The notes beneath the pieces were generated by a model that worked only from the letters and a program-made list of their open reading frames with translations, searched no databases and was not told the DNA's origin. Positions 1-8,576 of a DNA stretch of 64,000 nt are shown piece after piece. The translations under genes and the position numbers were made by a program. The stretch spans positions 62,001-126,000 of the forward strand of contig NZ_QVQH01000004.1 in NCBI RefSeq assembly GCF_003428645.1, read 5' to 3'. The stretch comes from Geodermatophilus marinus. Its GTDB lineage: Bacteria > Actinomycetota > Actinomycetes > Mycobacteriales > Geodermatophilaceae. Numbering within the stretch: position 1 is the first letter of the stretch; every line of letters starts with the position of its first letter.

Positions 1-264
1 CCACCCGCCGTCGGCCACCGGGAGCACGAGCAGCAGCAGGAAGACGATGACGGCGAAGACGCCGAGGGTCCGGAACTGGCGGCGCAGGTACGCGGCCGCA
101 CCCTCCTGCACCGCCCGCGCGATGTCGCGCATCGTCGGCGTCCCCTGGTCCGCGGCCATGACCGCGCGCACCAGGTAGGCGGCGAAGGCGAGGGCGGCGA
201 TCGAGATGGCGAGGACGATCGTCACCAGGACGACGTCCCCGCCGGAGAGTGCGCTGTCCGGCAT
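1..264 (-). CDS. hppA: Membrane-bound proton-translocating pyrophosphatase, N-terminal part (cut by window edge)
   Basis: The first 88 codons are visible and the gene runs out of the window. HppA hydrolyses pyrophosphate at the cytoplasmic membrane and pumps protons. The visible part has a first transmembrane segment (residues about 10-33), then the conserved segment with EGAAAYLRRQFRTL, then a second membrane segment, which is the usual N-terminal layout of the family. The ATG at 264 follows a good ribosome site (GGAGGG, about 6 bases upstream). The first upstream gene is the divergent helicase. K+ dependence cannot be judged because the diagnostic residues lie outside the window. Confidence 0.9.
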   Translation of the reverse strand, partial: MPDSALSGGDVVLVTIVLAISIAALAFAAYLVRAVMAADQGTPTMRDIARAVQEGAAAYLRRQFRTLGVFAVIVFLLLLVLPVADGGW

Positions 265-374
265 GTGTTCCCTCCAAGTGGGTCGACAGCCCCCGGGGCA
301 CGCGCGCTCCGGTCGGCGGAAGTGGGCGTCCAGCCGCCCGGGGCGGCTTCCCGAGCGCCTGGGTGCCGCGTGAG

Positions 375-390
375 TGTAAGGGAGATCACA
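375..390. promoter_or_regulatory. Candidate Crp/Rv3676-type cAMP receptor protein site
   Basis: The 16-mer TGTAAGGGAGATCACA differs at one position from the consensus TGTGA-N6-TCACA. It lies in the 210-bp space between hppA (minus) and the helicase (plus), 111 bases upstream of the hppA start. A TACACT hexamer on the minus strand overlaps it and could be the hppA -10 box. Seen by eye only. Confidence 0.4.
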
Positions 391-474
391 CCGTGTGTCG
401 TCGTCCCGCCGGACGTCCGGTGGCGGCGGGCCGCGCGCCCGCGCGGGGTTGCCCCGCGGTGTGACAGTGGTGGG

Positions 475-3102
475 GTGACCACGCTCCACCCGGTCCGCTC
501 GGCTCCCCCCGGCGCGGACCCCCTTCCCCCGGGTGGCCCCCTCCCGACGGGTCCCGCGCTGCCCGGCGCGGACCTGCTCGCCGACGTCCTCGCCGGCACG
601 CCCGAGGAGGAGCACCCGGTCACCCACGTCCACCGCGTCCGCGCCCGCCCCAGCCGCACGGCCCCCTGGCCGGAGTGGGTGCCCCCGGCGCTGCGCGAGC
701 GCCTCGCCGCCACCGGGGTCGGCCGCCCGTGGCGCCACCAGGTCGAGGCGGCCCGGCTGGCCCGCGAGGGCCGGCACGTGGTGGTGGCGACCGGCACCGC
801 CTCCGGGAAGTCGCTGGCCTACCAGGTCCCCGCCCTGACCCGGCTGGCCGAGGACCCGCGCGCCTGCGTGCTCTACCTCGCCCCGACCAAGGCCCTCGCC
901 CGGGACCAGCTCGCCGCGGTGACCGCCCTGGCCGACCCCTCGGTGCGGCCCGCCGCCTACGACGGCGACACCCCGGCCGAGGAGCGGGACTGGGTGCGCC
1001 GGCACTCGCGGTGGATCGTCACCAACCCGGACATGCTGCACCGCGGCGTGCTCCCGGCCCACCAGCGCTGGTCGAGCACGCTGCGCCGGGTCGCCTACGT
1101 CGTCGTCGACGAGTGCCACGCCTACCGCGGCGTGTTCGGCTCGCACGTGGCGCACGTGCTGCGCCGGCTGCGGCGGATCTGCCGCCGCTACGGCGCCGAA
1201 CCGGTGTTCCTGCTGGCCTCGGCGACCGTGGCCGAGCCGGCGGAGGCCGCCGGCCGCCTGGTGGGTGCGCCGGTGGTCGCCGTGACCGACGACGGCTCGC
1301 CCCGGCCCGGCGCCACCTTCGCCCTGTGGGAGCCGCCGCTGACCGAGCGCACCGGCGAGCACGGCGCCCCGCTGCGCCGCTCGGCGGCCGCGGACGCCGC
1401 CACCCTGCTGGCCGACCTGGTCGAGCGGGGCGCGCGGACGCTGGCCTTCGTCCGCTCGCGGCGCAGCGCCGAGTCCGTGGCCGACCAGGCGCGGCGGGTG
1501 CTCCTCGACCGCGGCCGCGGCGACCTGGCCCGCCGGGTGGACAGCTACCGCGGCGGCTACCTGCCCGAGGAGCGGCGGGAGCTCGAGCGGGCCCTCTCCG
1601 CGGGAGAGCTGCTCGGGGTGGCCACCACCAACGCCCTCGAGCTCGGCATCGACATCGCCGGCCTGGACGCCGTCGTCCTCGCCGGCTACCCCGGCACGCT
1701 GGCCTCGCTCTGGCAGCAGGCGGGTCGGGCGGGCCGGGCCCAGCGCGAGTCGCTCGTGGTCTTCGTCGCCCGCGACGACCCGCTGGACCACTACCTCGCC
1801 CACCACCCGCGGGCGGTCTTCGGGCGGCCGGTCGAGGCCACGGTCACCGACCCGGCCAACCCGCACGTGCTCGGCCCGCAGCTGTGCTGCGCCGCCGCGG
1901 AGCTCCCGCTCGTCCCGGCCGACCTGCCCGACTTCGGCGGGCCGGCGGCCGAGGCCCGGCTGGCGGAACTGGTCGTCGAGGGCCTCGTCCGCCGCCGCCC
2001 GACCGGCTGGTACTGGGCCGGCCGCGGCCGGCCCGACGTGGACATCCGCGGCAGCGGGCTGGAGCCGGTCTCCATCATCGAGGGGGGCACCGGCCGCCTC
2101 CTCGGGACCGTCGACGGGGGCGCGGCGCACGCCACGGTCCACACCGGCGCCCTCTACGTCCACCGCGGCGAGACCTACGTGGTCGACGAGTTCTGCGTGG
2201 AGGACGCCTGCGCCGTCGTGCACGCCGACACCCCGGAGTGGACGACGGTGGCCCGGGACGTCACCGACCTCTCCATCGTGGGCACCGACCGGTCACGGCG
2301 GCTCGGCGCCGTGACCGCGCACACCGGCACCGTCGACGTCACCAACCAGGTGGTGGCCTACCAGCGGCGGCGGCAGGGCACCGGCGAGGTGCTGGCCGAG
2401 TTCCCGCTCGACCTGCCCCCGCGGCAGCTGCGCACCCGCGCGGTGTGGCTGACCCTCGACCACCGGGCGGTCGAGCGCGCCGAGGTCGACGACGCCGCGC
2501 TGCCCGGGTCCCTGCACGCGGCCGAGCACGCGGCGATCGGCATCCTGCCGCTGCTGGCCACCTGCGACCGCTGGGACCTCGGCGGACTGTCGACGGCGCT
2601 GCACCCCGACACGGGCACCGCGGCGGTGTTCGTCTACGACGGCCACCCCGGGGGCGCCGGTTTCGCCGACCGCGGGTTCGACGCCCTCCGCCGCTGGCTG
2701 CAGGCCACCCGGGCGACCGTGGCCAGCTGCGAGTGCGAGAGCGGCTGCCCCTCCTGCGTGCAGTCCCCGAAGTGCGGCAACGGCAACGACCCGCTGGACA
2801 AGGACGGCGCGGTCCGCGTGCTCGACGTGGTCCTCGACGAGCTCGCCGCCGCGGCGGAGCGGGGGACCGGGGACGGCGAGGACGTCGCGGCGGAGGGGCG
2901 CGCGGTCGGCGAGGCGCCCGACGGCGAGGCGTCCGACGGCGAGGCGCCCGACGGCGAGGCGCCCGACGGCGAGGCGCCCGACGGCGAGGCGCCCGACGGC
3001 GAGGCGCCCGACGGCGAGGCGCCCGACGGCGAGGTGCCCGCCGCCCCGCCGTCCGGGCCGGAGCGCCCGCCCGACGCGGAGGAGGACGATCTGGTGTTCT
3101 GA
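475..3102 (+). CDS. DECH-box helicase of the helicase/secretion neighbourhood (Rv3649-like)
   Basis: An 875-residue superfamily 2 helicase. Walker A (GTASGKS, about residue 107), DECH motif II (VVVDECHAY, about 209-217), SAT motif III (about 247) and QQAGRAGR motif VI (about 413) are all present, so it should be an active ATP-dependent nucleic acid translocase. The C-terminal DUF1998-like region carries a Cys cluster (CECESGCPSCVQSPKC, about 752-767), likely a metal site. The family (MrfA/YprA-like, DECH_helic) is named for lying beside a Tad cluster in Actinobacteria; here a 4.3-kb block separates them. GTG 475 was chosen because the upstream in-frame codons read as non-coding. The C-terminus ends in a GEAPD repeat. 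Confidence 0.9.
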   Translation: MTTLHPVRSAPPGADPLPPGGPLPTGPALPGADLLADVLAGTPEEEHPVTHVHRVRARPSRTAPWPEWVPPALRERLAATGVGRPWRHQVEAARLAREGRHVVVATGTASGKSLAYQVPALTRLAEDPRACVLYLAPTKALARDQLAAVTALADPSVRPAAYDGDTPAEERDWVRRHSRWIVTNPDMLHRGVLPAHQRWSSTLRRVAYVVVDECHAYRGVFGSHVAHVLRRLRRICRRYGAEPVFLLASATVAEPAEAAGRLVGAPVVAVTDDGSPRPGATFALWEPPLTERTGEHGAPLRRSAAADAATLLADLVERGARTLAFVRSRRSAESVADQARRVLLDRGRGDLARRVDSYRGGYLPEERRELERALSAGELLGVATTNALELGIDIAGLDAVVLAGYPGTLASLWQQAGRAGRAQRESLVVFVARDDPLDHYLAHHPRAVFGRPVEATVTDPANPHVLGPQLCCAAAELPLVPADLPDFGGPAAEARLAELVVEGLVRRRPTGWYWAGRGRPDVDIRGSGLEPVSIIEGGTGRLLGTVDGGAAHATVHTGALYVHRGETYVVDEFCVEDACAVVHADTPEWTTVARDVTDLSIVGTDRSRRLGAVTAHTGTVDVTNQVVAYQRRRQGTGEVLAEFPLDLPPRQLRTRAVWLTLDHRAVERAEVDDAALPGSLHAAEHAAIGILPLLATCDRWDLGGLSTALHPDTGTAAVFVYDGHPGGAGFADRGFDALRRWLQATRATVASCECESGCPSCVQSPKCGNGNDPLDKDGAVRVLDVVLDELAAAAERGTGDGEDVAAEGRAVGEAPDGEASDGEAPDGEAPDGEAPDGEAPDGEAPDGEAPDGEVPAAPPSGPERPPDAEEDDLVF
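2908..3042 (+). repeat. 15-bp tandem repeat, nine copies, in the helicase gene
   Basis: Nine head-to-tail 15-bp units (GGCGAGGCGCCCGAC) encode GEAPD repeats in an acidic tail. Copy 2 has Ser for Pro and copy 9 is degenerate (GEVPA). Being a multiple of three, copy number can change without frameshift. Confidence 0.95.
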
Positions 3103-3114
3103 CCCCGGCGGCAG

Positions 3115-3792
3115 TCAGGCCTCGACGTCGAAGGCCACCGCGCGGACCGGGGCGCCGTCGGCACCGGCCAGGCGCAGCGGCAGCACGCTGACGATCGGGT
3201 CGGACCCGGCGAGGGCGTCCAGCCCGCGCAGGTTCTCCACGATGACCCCGCCGGCGCCCAGCACCGCCAGGTGGGCGGCGAACCCCTCCGCCGGCTCCCC
3301 GCCGACCACGGTCTCGTCCAGGCTCAGCGCGTCCAGCCCCACCGTCCGCACCCCGGCGGCCACGAGGCGCTCGGCCGCCTCCCCGGTCAGGAAGGGGTGG
3401 TCGAGGTAGGCGTCGGTGCCCCAGTGCCGGTCCCAGCCGGTCCACAGCAGGAGCATGCGGCCGGGGGCCAGGCGCTCGGCGCAGGGGGCGAGGTCGGCCC
3501 ACCCGATGCGGCCGTGCGGCGGCTTGCCGCGGACGTCGGCGACGACGGCCGGGCCGAGGAACAGCTCCAGCGGCAGCTCGTCGATGCGGGCGCCGTCCTC
3601 GAGGAAGTGGTACGGGGCGTCGACGTGGGTGCCGGTCTGGGAGCCCATGCGCACGTGCAGCACGTTGTAGCCCTCCACCGCGAGCGTCGCGGCCGGGCGG
3701 AGGCGGGCGACCGGGTCCCCCGGGTAGACGGGGGTGGCGTCCTCCAGCGGGTGGGAGAGGTCGACGACCCGCCCGATGCGCGGCCCGGTCAC
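3115..3792 (-). CDS. Cyclase-family (kynurenine formamidase-like) metal-dependent hydrolase
   Basis: A 225-residue member of the cyclase family (PF04199), which hydrolyses amide or cyclic amide bonds with a divalent metal. The signature HxGTHxDxPxH appears as GTHVDAPYHF, and DLSHPL near the N-terminus is also typical. GTG 3792 overlaps the stop of the upstream regulator by 4 bases (GTGA), so it is translationally coupled; an ATG at 3813 is possible. Neighbours (NCS1 permease, ureohydrolase) suggest a role in breaking down an N-containing compound. Substrate unknown: family members act on N-formylkynurenine, isatin and others. Confidence 0.8.
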   Translation of the reverse strand: MTGPRIGRVVDLSHPLEDATPVYPGDPVARLRPAATLAVEGYNVLHVRMGSQTGTHVDAPYHFLEDGARIDELPLELFLGPAVVADVRGKPPHGRIGWADLAPCAERLAPGRMLLLWTGWDRHWGTDAYLDHPFLTGEAAERLVAAGVRTVGLDALSLDETVVGGEPAEGFAAHLAVLGAGGVIVENLRGLDALAGSDPIVSVLPLRLAGADGAPVRAVAFDVEA

Positions 3793-4373
3793 GGGGCGGG
3801 GGTGAGGGCCCACAGGACCTCGCAGCGCTCGATGTCCGACGGGTTGACCCAGGTGTGCGGCGTCGCGCCGGGCATCGTGAAGGCGTCCCCCTCGCCGAGC
3901 TCCACCGACTCACCCGGCAGCACCAGGCGCAGCCGCCCGCGCAGCACGTGGACGAACTCCACCGCGCAGGCCAGCGAGTAGAGCTCCGCACCCCCTCCGC
4001 CGCCGGGTTCCACCGTCGACCGGATGACCTGGAGCTCGCGCTGGGTGCCCGCCGTGAGCAGCACCTCCCGGAGCCCCTGCCCGCCGAAGTGGATCGGCGG
4101 CGCCTCGGCGGCACGCACCAGCGAGGTCTCCGGCGGCTGGAACAGCTGCCCCACCCCGATGCCGAGGACGCCGCAGACCGTGACCAGCGAGGCGACCGAC
4201 GGTGAGACCTCGTCCCGCTCGAGCCGGCTGAGGAAGCCCTTGGTCAGGCCGGCCTGCGCCGCGACCGCCGCGAGGGTGAGCCCGGCCGCCTGCCGCGCCG
4301 CTCGCAGCCGCGCCCCGACCAACGCGTCCGCCGGGTCGTGCGGCCGCGCCAGCCGCCGGACCTCCCCTGCCAT
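3789..4373 (-). CDS. XRE-family regulator with C-terminal cupin domain
   Basis: A 194-residue protein. Residues about 20-75 form a Cro/CI-type helix-turn-helix (AGLTLAAVAAQAGLTKGFLS). Residues about 110-190 form a single cupin barrel that probably binds the inducer. Divergent from the NCS1 permease across 146 bp and co-transcribed with the cyclase-family hydrolase. By family precedent (PuuR-like), it would control the permease-ureohydrolase genes and itself. Confidence 0.85.
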   Translation of the reverse strand: MAGEVRRLARPHDPADALVGARLRAARQAAGLTLAAVAAQAGLTKGFLSRLERDEVSPSVASLVTVCGVLGIGVGQLFQPPETSLVRAAEAPPIHFGGQGLREVLLTAGTQRELQVIRSTVEPGGGGGAELYSLACAVEFVHVLRGRLRLVLPGESVELGEGDAFTMPGATPHTWVNPSDIERCEVLWALTPAP

Positions 4374-4441
4374 CCCCCACCCCTCGCTGCCGTGATCGTG
4401 CCCACTCCAGCATGCCGGACGTGAAGACCGCGAAACTTCTG

Positions 4442-4470
4442 TTGTCTGACAGGAAACCGCCCTCTAGCCT
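4442..4470 (+). promoter_or_regulatory. Promoter of the NCS1 permease operon
   Basis: A TTGTCT -35 box (4442-4447) and a TAGCCT -10 box (4465-4470) are separated by 17 bp, 50 bases upstream of the permease start. A partly symmetrical element (CTGT-TGTCTG-ACAG core, flanked by two GAAAC motifs) overlaps the -35 box and is a reasonable operator for the divergent XRE-cupin regulator. Confidence 0.6.
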
Positions 4471-4519
4471 CGGCGCACCGCGGTGGGTGTGTCCACCGCC
4501 TCACCCCCCGGAGGAGCGC

Positions 4520-6097
4520 ATGAGCGGGAGCGAGGTCGCCGGTCTGGCGGCCGCGCGGCGACCACGGGTCACCGAGGTCGAGCAGCACGGCATCGACACC
4601 ATCCCGGCCGCCGAGCGCACCTCGCGGCCCTTCGACCTGTTCCGCATCCAGTTCGGCGGCGCGAACACCTTCGCCACCGTCATCCTGGGCACCTTCCCGG
4701 TGCTCCTGGGGCTGTCCCTGGTCGAGGCGGTCGCGGCCACCGTGACCGGCGTGGTGGTCGGCGCGCTGATCCTCATGCCGATGGGGCTCTTCGGCCCGCG
4801 CACCGGCACCAACAACGCGGTGTCCTCCGGGGCGCACTTCGGCGTCCGCGGCCGGGTGCTCGGGTCCTTCCTCTCCCTGTTGACCGCGATCTCGTTCTAC
4901 TCGATCTCGGTGTGGGTCAGCGGTGACGCCCTCGTCGGGGCCGCCACCCGGCTGTTCGGGACGGGCGACTCCGACCTGCTCCGCGGCGTCGTCTACGCCG
5001 TCCTCGGCGCGCTGGTGATCCTGGTGGTCGTCTACGGCTACCAGCTGATGCTGCTGGTCAACAAGGTCGTCGTCCTGGCCAACACCGCGCTGATGCTGCT
5101 GGGGCTGGTGGCCTACGCCTCGCTGGTCGACCTGGGCTACGACCCGGGCCCGGACGCCTACGCCCTCGGCAGCTTCTGGCCCACCTTCGTGCTGTCCGCC
5201 CTGATCGTCATGGGCAACCCGATCAGCTTCGGCGCCTTCCTCGGCGACTGGTCGCGCTACATCCCGGCCGACACCCCGCCCCCGCGGCTGCTCACGGCCA
5301 CCTTCCTCGGCCAGCTGGCCACCCTGGTGCCGTTCCTGTTCGGGGTCGGGACGGCGACGCTCGTGGCCGGCGAGGTCGACTACGTCGTCGCGCTCATCCA
5401 GGTGTCCCCGCTCTGGTACGCCGTCCTGCTCATGGTGGTGGCCTTCCTCGGCGGCATGTCCACCGGCGTGACCTCCCTCTACGGCACCGGGCTCGACTTC
5501 TCCTCGGTGTTCCCCCGCCTCAACCGGGTGCAGGCGTCGCTGGTCATCGGGACGCTGGCCTTCGTCTTCATCCTGGTCGGCCGCCTGGTCTTCGACCTGC
5601 TGGCCAGCGTCAACGCCTTCATCGGTGCGATCGTCATCTGCACCACGCCCTGGATGATCATCATGATGATCGGCTACTGGGTGCGCCGCGGGTACTACTC
5701 CGCCGCGGACGTCCAGGTCTTCAACCAGGGCCGGGTCGGCGGCCGTTACTGGGCCAGCGGCGGGTTCAACTGGCGCGGGATGGCCGCGTGGATCCCCGCC
5801 GCGGTCGTCGGCCTGCTGTTCGCCAACTACCCGCCGCTGATCGAGGGCCCGCTGCGCGACGCCGCCGGCGGGGTGGACGTCAGCCTGCCCATGTCGATCG
5901 GCCTGGCCGCGGTCGTGTACCTGGCCCTGCTGTTCGCCTTCCCGGAGCCGCGGTACGTCTTCGCACCGGCCGGCCCCCGGTTCGTCCCGGCCGCGGACGC
6001 ACCGCTGCCCCCGGTGACCGACGACCCCCGCGCCTCGGTGCACCGCTCCGCCCGGCGCACCCCTCCCGAGAGCACCCAGGAGCCCCTCCCCCGATGA
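4520..6097 (+). CDS. NCS1-family cytosine/purine/allantoin-type permease
   Basis: A 525-residue membrane protein with about twelve hydrophobic segments. It matches the nucleobase:cation symporter-1 family, including the early [16 protein letters not shown] segment and the [18 protein letters not shown] segment. ATG 4520 has a strong ribosome site (GGAGGAG at 4510-4516). Its stop overlaps the ureohydrolase start (ATGA), so uptake and hydrolysis are coupled. Members of the family import cytosine, purines, hydantoins, allantoin or thiamine; here the partner enzyme suggests a guanidino or related N-rich substrate (inference). Confidence 0.9.
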   Translation: MSGSEVAGLAAARRPRVTEVEQHGIDTIPAAERTSRPFDLFRIQFGGANTFATVILGTFPVLLGLSLVEAVAATVTGVVVGALILMPMGLFGPRTGTNNAVSSGAHFGVRGRVLGSFLSLLTAISFYSISVWVSGDALVGAATRLFGTGDSDLLRGVVYAVLGALVILVVVYGYQLMLLVNKVVVLANTALMLLGLVAYASLVDLGYDPGPDAYALGSFWPTFVLSALIVMGNPISFGAFLGDWSRYIPADTPPPRLLTATFLGQLATLVPFLFGVGTATLVAGEVDYVVALIQVSPLWYAVLLMVVAFLGGMSTGVTSLYGTGLDFSSVFPRLNRVQASLVIGTLAFVFILVGRLVFDLLASVNAFIGAIVICTTPWMIIMMIGYWVRRGYYSAADVQVFNQGRVGGRYWASGGFNWRGMAAWIPAAVVGLLFANYPPLIEGPLRDAAGGVDVSLPMSIGLAAVVYLALLFAFPEPRYVFAPAGPRFVPAADAPLPPVTDDPRASVHRSARRTPPESTQEPLPR

Positions 6098-7053
6098 CCC
6101 CGCGCATCACCCACGACGGCCACGTCGGCCAGGTGGACGCCACCGTCGTCCCCCGCTTCGCCGGCCCGGCCACGTTCGCCCGCCTGCCCCGCATCGACGA
6201 GGTGTCCGACGTGGACGTGGCGGTCGTCGGCGTCCCGTTCGACTCCGGCGTCAGCTACCGACCCGGGGCGCGGTTCGGCCCGGCGCACGTGCGGGAGTCC
6301 TCCCGCCTGCTGCGGCCCTACAACCCCGCCCAGGACGTCGAGCCCTTCGCCCGTGCCCAGGTGGTCGATGCCGGCGACCTGGCGGTGAACCCCTTCGCCG
6401 TCGAGGAGGCCATCGGCCAGGTGCGGGCGGGGGCGACCGCGCTGCTCGAGCGGGCCGGCCGGCTCATGACCATCGGCGGTGACCACACCATCGCCCTCCC
6501 GCTCCTGCGCGCGCTGCACGCGGTGCACGGGCCGGTGGCGGTCGTGCACTTCGACGCCCACCTCGACACGTGGGACACCTACTTCGGGGCCGACTTCACC
6601 CACGGCACCCCGTTCCGGCGCGCCTCCGAGGAGGGGCTGCTCGACCGGAGCGGCTGCTTGCACGTGGGGATCCGGGGGCCGCTGTACTCGGCGCGCGACC
6701 TCGTCGAGGACGCCGAGCTGGGCTTCCAGGTGGTGCACGCCCGGGAGATGGACGACATCGGCGTCCGGGGCGTGGTGGAGCGCATCCGCGCGCGGGTCGA
6801 GGAGCGGCCGGTCTACGTCTCGGTGGACATCGACGTGCTCGACCCGGCCTTCGCGCCCGGCACCGGGACGCCGGAGGCCGGGGGGCTGACCAGCCGGGAG
6901 CTCCTCGCCGTGCTGCGGTCCTTCGCCGACCTGGACCTCGTGGGGGCCGACCTGGTCGAGGTCGCCCCCGCCTACGACCACGCGGAGATCACCGGCATCG
7001 CCGCCTCGCACGCCGCCTACGAGCTGGTCTCGGCCATGGCGAGCCGCTCGTGA
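6094..7053 (+). CDS. Agmatinase/arginase-family ureohydrolase
   Basis: A 319-residue dinuclear-metal ureohydrolase. The metal ligands are all present: H131 in GGDHT, D154/H156/D158 in DAHLD, and D245/D247 in SVDIDVLDP. The reaction would be hydrolysis of a guanidino compound to urea plus an amine. Translation is coupled to the permease upstream (ATGA) and to the SnoaL-like gene downstream (GTGA). Proteins annotated as SpeB include agmatinases, guanidinobutyrases, guanidinopropionases and guanidine hydrolases; the sequence read by eye does not separate them. Confidence 0.88.
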   Translation: MTPRITHDGHVGQVDATVVPRFAGPATFARLPRIDEVSDVDVAVVGVPFDSGVSYRPGARFGPAHVRESSRLLRPYNPAQDVEPFARAQVVDAGDLAVNPFAVEEAIGQVRAGATALLERAGRLMTIGGDHTIALPLLRALHAVHGPVAVVHFDAHLDTWDTYFGADFTHGTPFRRASEEGLLDRSGCLHVGIRGPLYSARDLVEDAELGFQVVHAREMDDIGVRGVVERIRARVEERPVYVSVDIDVLDPAFAPGTGTPEAGGLTSRELLAVLRSFADLDLVGADLVEVAPAYDHAEITGIAASHAAYELVSAMASRS

Positions 7054-7451
7054 GCGCCGAGCAGGAGGTGCGGCAGGCGGCGTCCGCCCTCGTCGAGGCG
7101 TTCGGCCGCGGGGACGTCGACCGCTACCTCGGGGCCTTCGCCCCCGACGCCTCCTTCCTGTTCCACGGCACCGACCGGCTGCTCACCTCCCGCGAGGAGT
7201 ACCGGCAGGAGTGGGCGACCTGGGTCCGCGAGGACGACTTCCGCGTGCTGGGCTGCAGCACGAGCGGCACCCGGGTCCAGGTGCTCGGCGACACCGCCGT
7301 CCTCACCCACGCCGTGCGCACCACCGTCGCGACCCGGGCCGGCCGGGAGGAGCTGCGCGAGCGGGAGACCATCGTCTTCGCCCGCGGCACCGGCGGCCGC
7401 TGGCTGGCCGTGCACGAGCACCTCTCGCCCGACCCCGGCGCAGCCGGGTAG
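7050..7451 (+). CDS. SnoaL-like / NTF2-superfamily small protein
   Basis: A 133-residue cone-shaped alpha+beta barrel protein. The pattern of an N-terminal helix ([30 protein letters not shown]) and the C-terminal WLAVHEHLS strand matches the SnoaL/DUF4440 group. GTG 7050 overlaps the ureohydrolase stop by 4 bases. Its role is unclear; as the third gene of the permease-ureohydrolase operon it may act on the same substrate. Confidence 0.75.
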   Translation: MSAEQEVRQAASALVEAFGRGDVDRYLGAFAPDASFLFHGTDRLLTSREEYRQEWATWVREDDFRVLGCSTSGTRVQVLGDTAVLTHAVRTTVATRAGREELRERETIVFARGTGGRWLAVHEHLSPDPGAAG

Positions 7452-7458
7452 CCGGCGC

Positions 7459-7815
7459 TCACGGCGGCACGGGGCCGGCGCGCGCCCGTGCCGCCGCCGG
7501 CCGCACCCCGAGCGGCCCCAGCCGGACGTCGACCTCCACCGCCACGTCGACGACCGCACCGCCGGCCACCGCGCAGGAACGCAGCCGGGCCCCGTTGGCG
7601 CCGGCCACCGCAGCGGCGGCGGCGCACGCCTCGGGGTCGCCGCGCACGGCCCGGGCCGCGGCGGCGAGGGCGGCCAGGTCGGCGGCCGCTCCCGCCCGGT
7701 GCCGCGCGCCCGCTGCCGCGCCCACCAGCACGACGGCCAGCGTCAGCGCCGCGAGCACACCGGCCAGCGCCACCACCCACACGGTCGCCGACCCGCGCTC
7801 CGGGTGCCGGGTCAC
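7459..7815 (-). CDS. TadE-like protein of the helicase/secretion neighbourhood (Rv3654c-like)
   Basis: A 118-residue protein with a short N-terminus ending in ERGSATVW, a single transmembrane helix (about 13-35), and a small extracytoplasmic domain with two Cys. This is the pseudopilin-like layout of Rv3654c. GTG 7815 overlaps the preceding gene's stop (GTGA). Last gene of the tad operon. Confidence 0.8.
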   Translation of the reverse strand: MTRHPERGSATVWVVALAGVLAALTLAVVLVGAAAGARHRAGAAADLAALAAAARAVRGDPEACAAAAAVAGANGARLRSCAVAGGAVVDVAVEVDVRLGPLGVRPAAARARAGPVPP

Positions 7816-8180
7816 CCGCCGGGCTCCCGGACCGCCACGGCCTCCGCGACGACGGGCACCCGGAGCGGGGCCGGCCCCAGCGGTTCGACCTCCACGGCCA
7901 CCCGCACCACGACCTCCTCCGCCCCGGCCCCGACGGTGACCTCCGCGCCACCGGGCGCGGCCCGCCGGGCCAGCGCCACCACGACGGCCTCGTCCTCGCC
8001 CCGCGCGGCGGCCCGGGCGCCCTCCCGCGCGGCGTCGACGCAGCGCAGGTGCGCCGCCAGGACGGTCACCGCCGCCACCGCGCCGGCCAGGACGACCAGG
8101 AGCACGGGCAGGACCACGGCGGTCTCCGCGGTCACCATCCCCGCCTCGCGCCGCCGGCGCCGCGCGTCCCGACCGGCCAC
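7812..8180 (-). CDS. TadE-family pilus assembly protein
   Basis: A 122-residue TadE-type protein: basic N-terminus (RDARRRRREAG), the motif MVTAETAVVLPVLL leading into one membrane helix, then a periplasm-side domain. GTG 8180 keeps the basic segment expected before the helix; ATG 8138 is an alternative giving 108 residues. It corresponds in position to Rv3655c. Two bases separate it from the upstream DUF4244 gene. Confidence 0.8.
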   Translation of the reverse strand: MAGRDARRRRREAGMVTAETAVVLPVLLVVLAGAVAAVTVLAAHLRCVDAAREGARAAARGEDEAVVVALARRAAPGGAEVTVGAGAEEVVVRVAVEVEPLGPAPLRVPVVAEAVAVREPGG

Positions 8181-8182
8181 GG

Positions 8183-8458
8183 TCAGGACAGCGTGGCCAG
8201 CGCGTCGGCGACCAGGGCGCCGAGCGCGTCGACGACCGACCCGCCCGTGACCACCCGGTAGAGCACCGCGGCGAAGGCGCACGCGGCAACGGTGCCGACC
8301 GCGTACTCCGCGGTGCTCATCCCGGCCTCCCCGGCCGCCCGCAGCCGGGCCCACCGGCCCGCCGGGCGGGGGGTCGACCGGACGGCCCCGGGCGCCGGCG
8401 GCGGGGCCGCACCGGTCGCCGGGGCCGGTCGCGGGTGCTCGTCCTGCTGGTGGCTCAC
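8183..8458 (-). CDS. DUF4244 protein, Flp-pilin-like (Rv3656c-like)
   Basis: A 91-residue protein with a Pro/Arg-rich N-terminus followed by GMSTAEYAVGTVAACAFAAVL, the Flp-pilin-like signature: a Glu at +5 of a possible processing site and then a hydrophobic helix. It is the candidate pilin subunit of the cluster. GTG 8458 has a strong ribosome site (GAGGAGGAC). The 118-bp space before it is the largest gap in the operon, and pilin is usually the most abundant product. Confidence 0.8.
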   Translation of the reverse strand: MSHQQDEHPRPAPATGAAPPPAPGAVRSTPRPAGRWARLRAAGEAGMSTAEYAVGTVAACAFAAVLYRVVTGGSVVDALGALVADALATLS

Positions 8459-8576
8459 GGGTCCTCCTCGGTCGCGGCCCGCCGTCGGGGCCGTCTCGGG
8501 AGAGCCTGGGGCGGCACGTGGGGACGCGGGGCGCACCGCCCGCGGCTGTGGAGGGCGACGCGGGCTGTGGACGGCC

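Noticed and set aside
4244-6043. A long minus-strand frame opposite the NCS1 permease
   Set aside because: The plus strand encodes a clear transporter with promoter and ribosome site; the antisense product is low-complexity and matches nothing.
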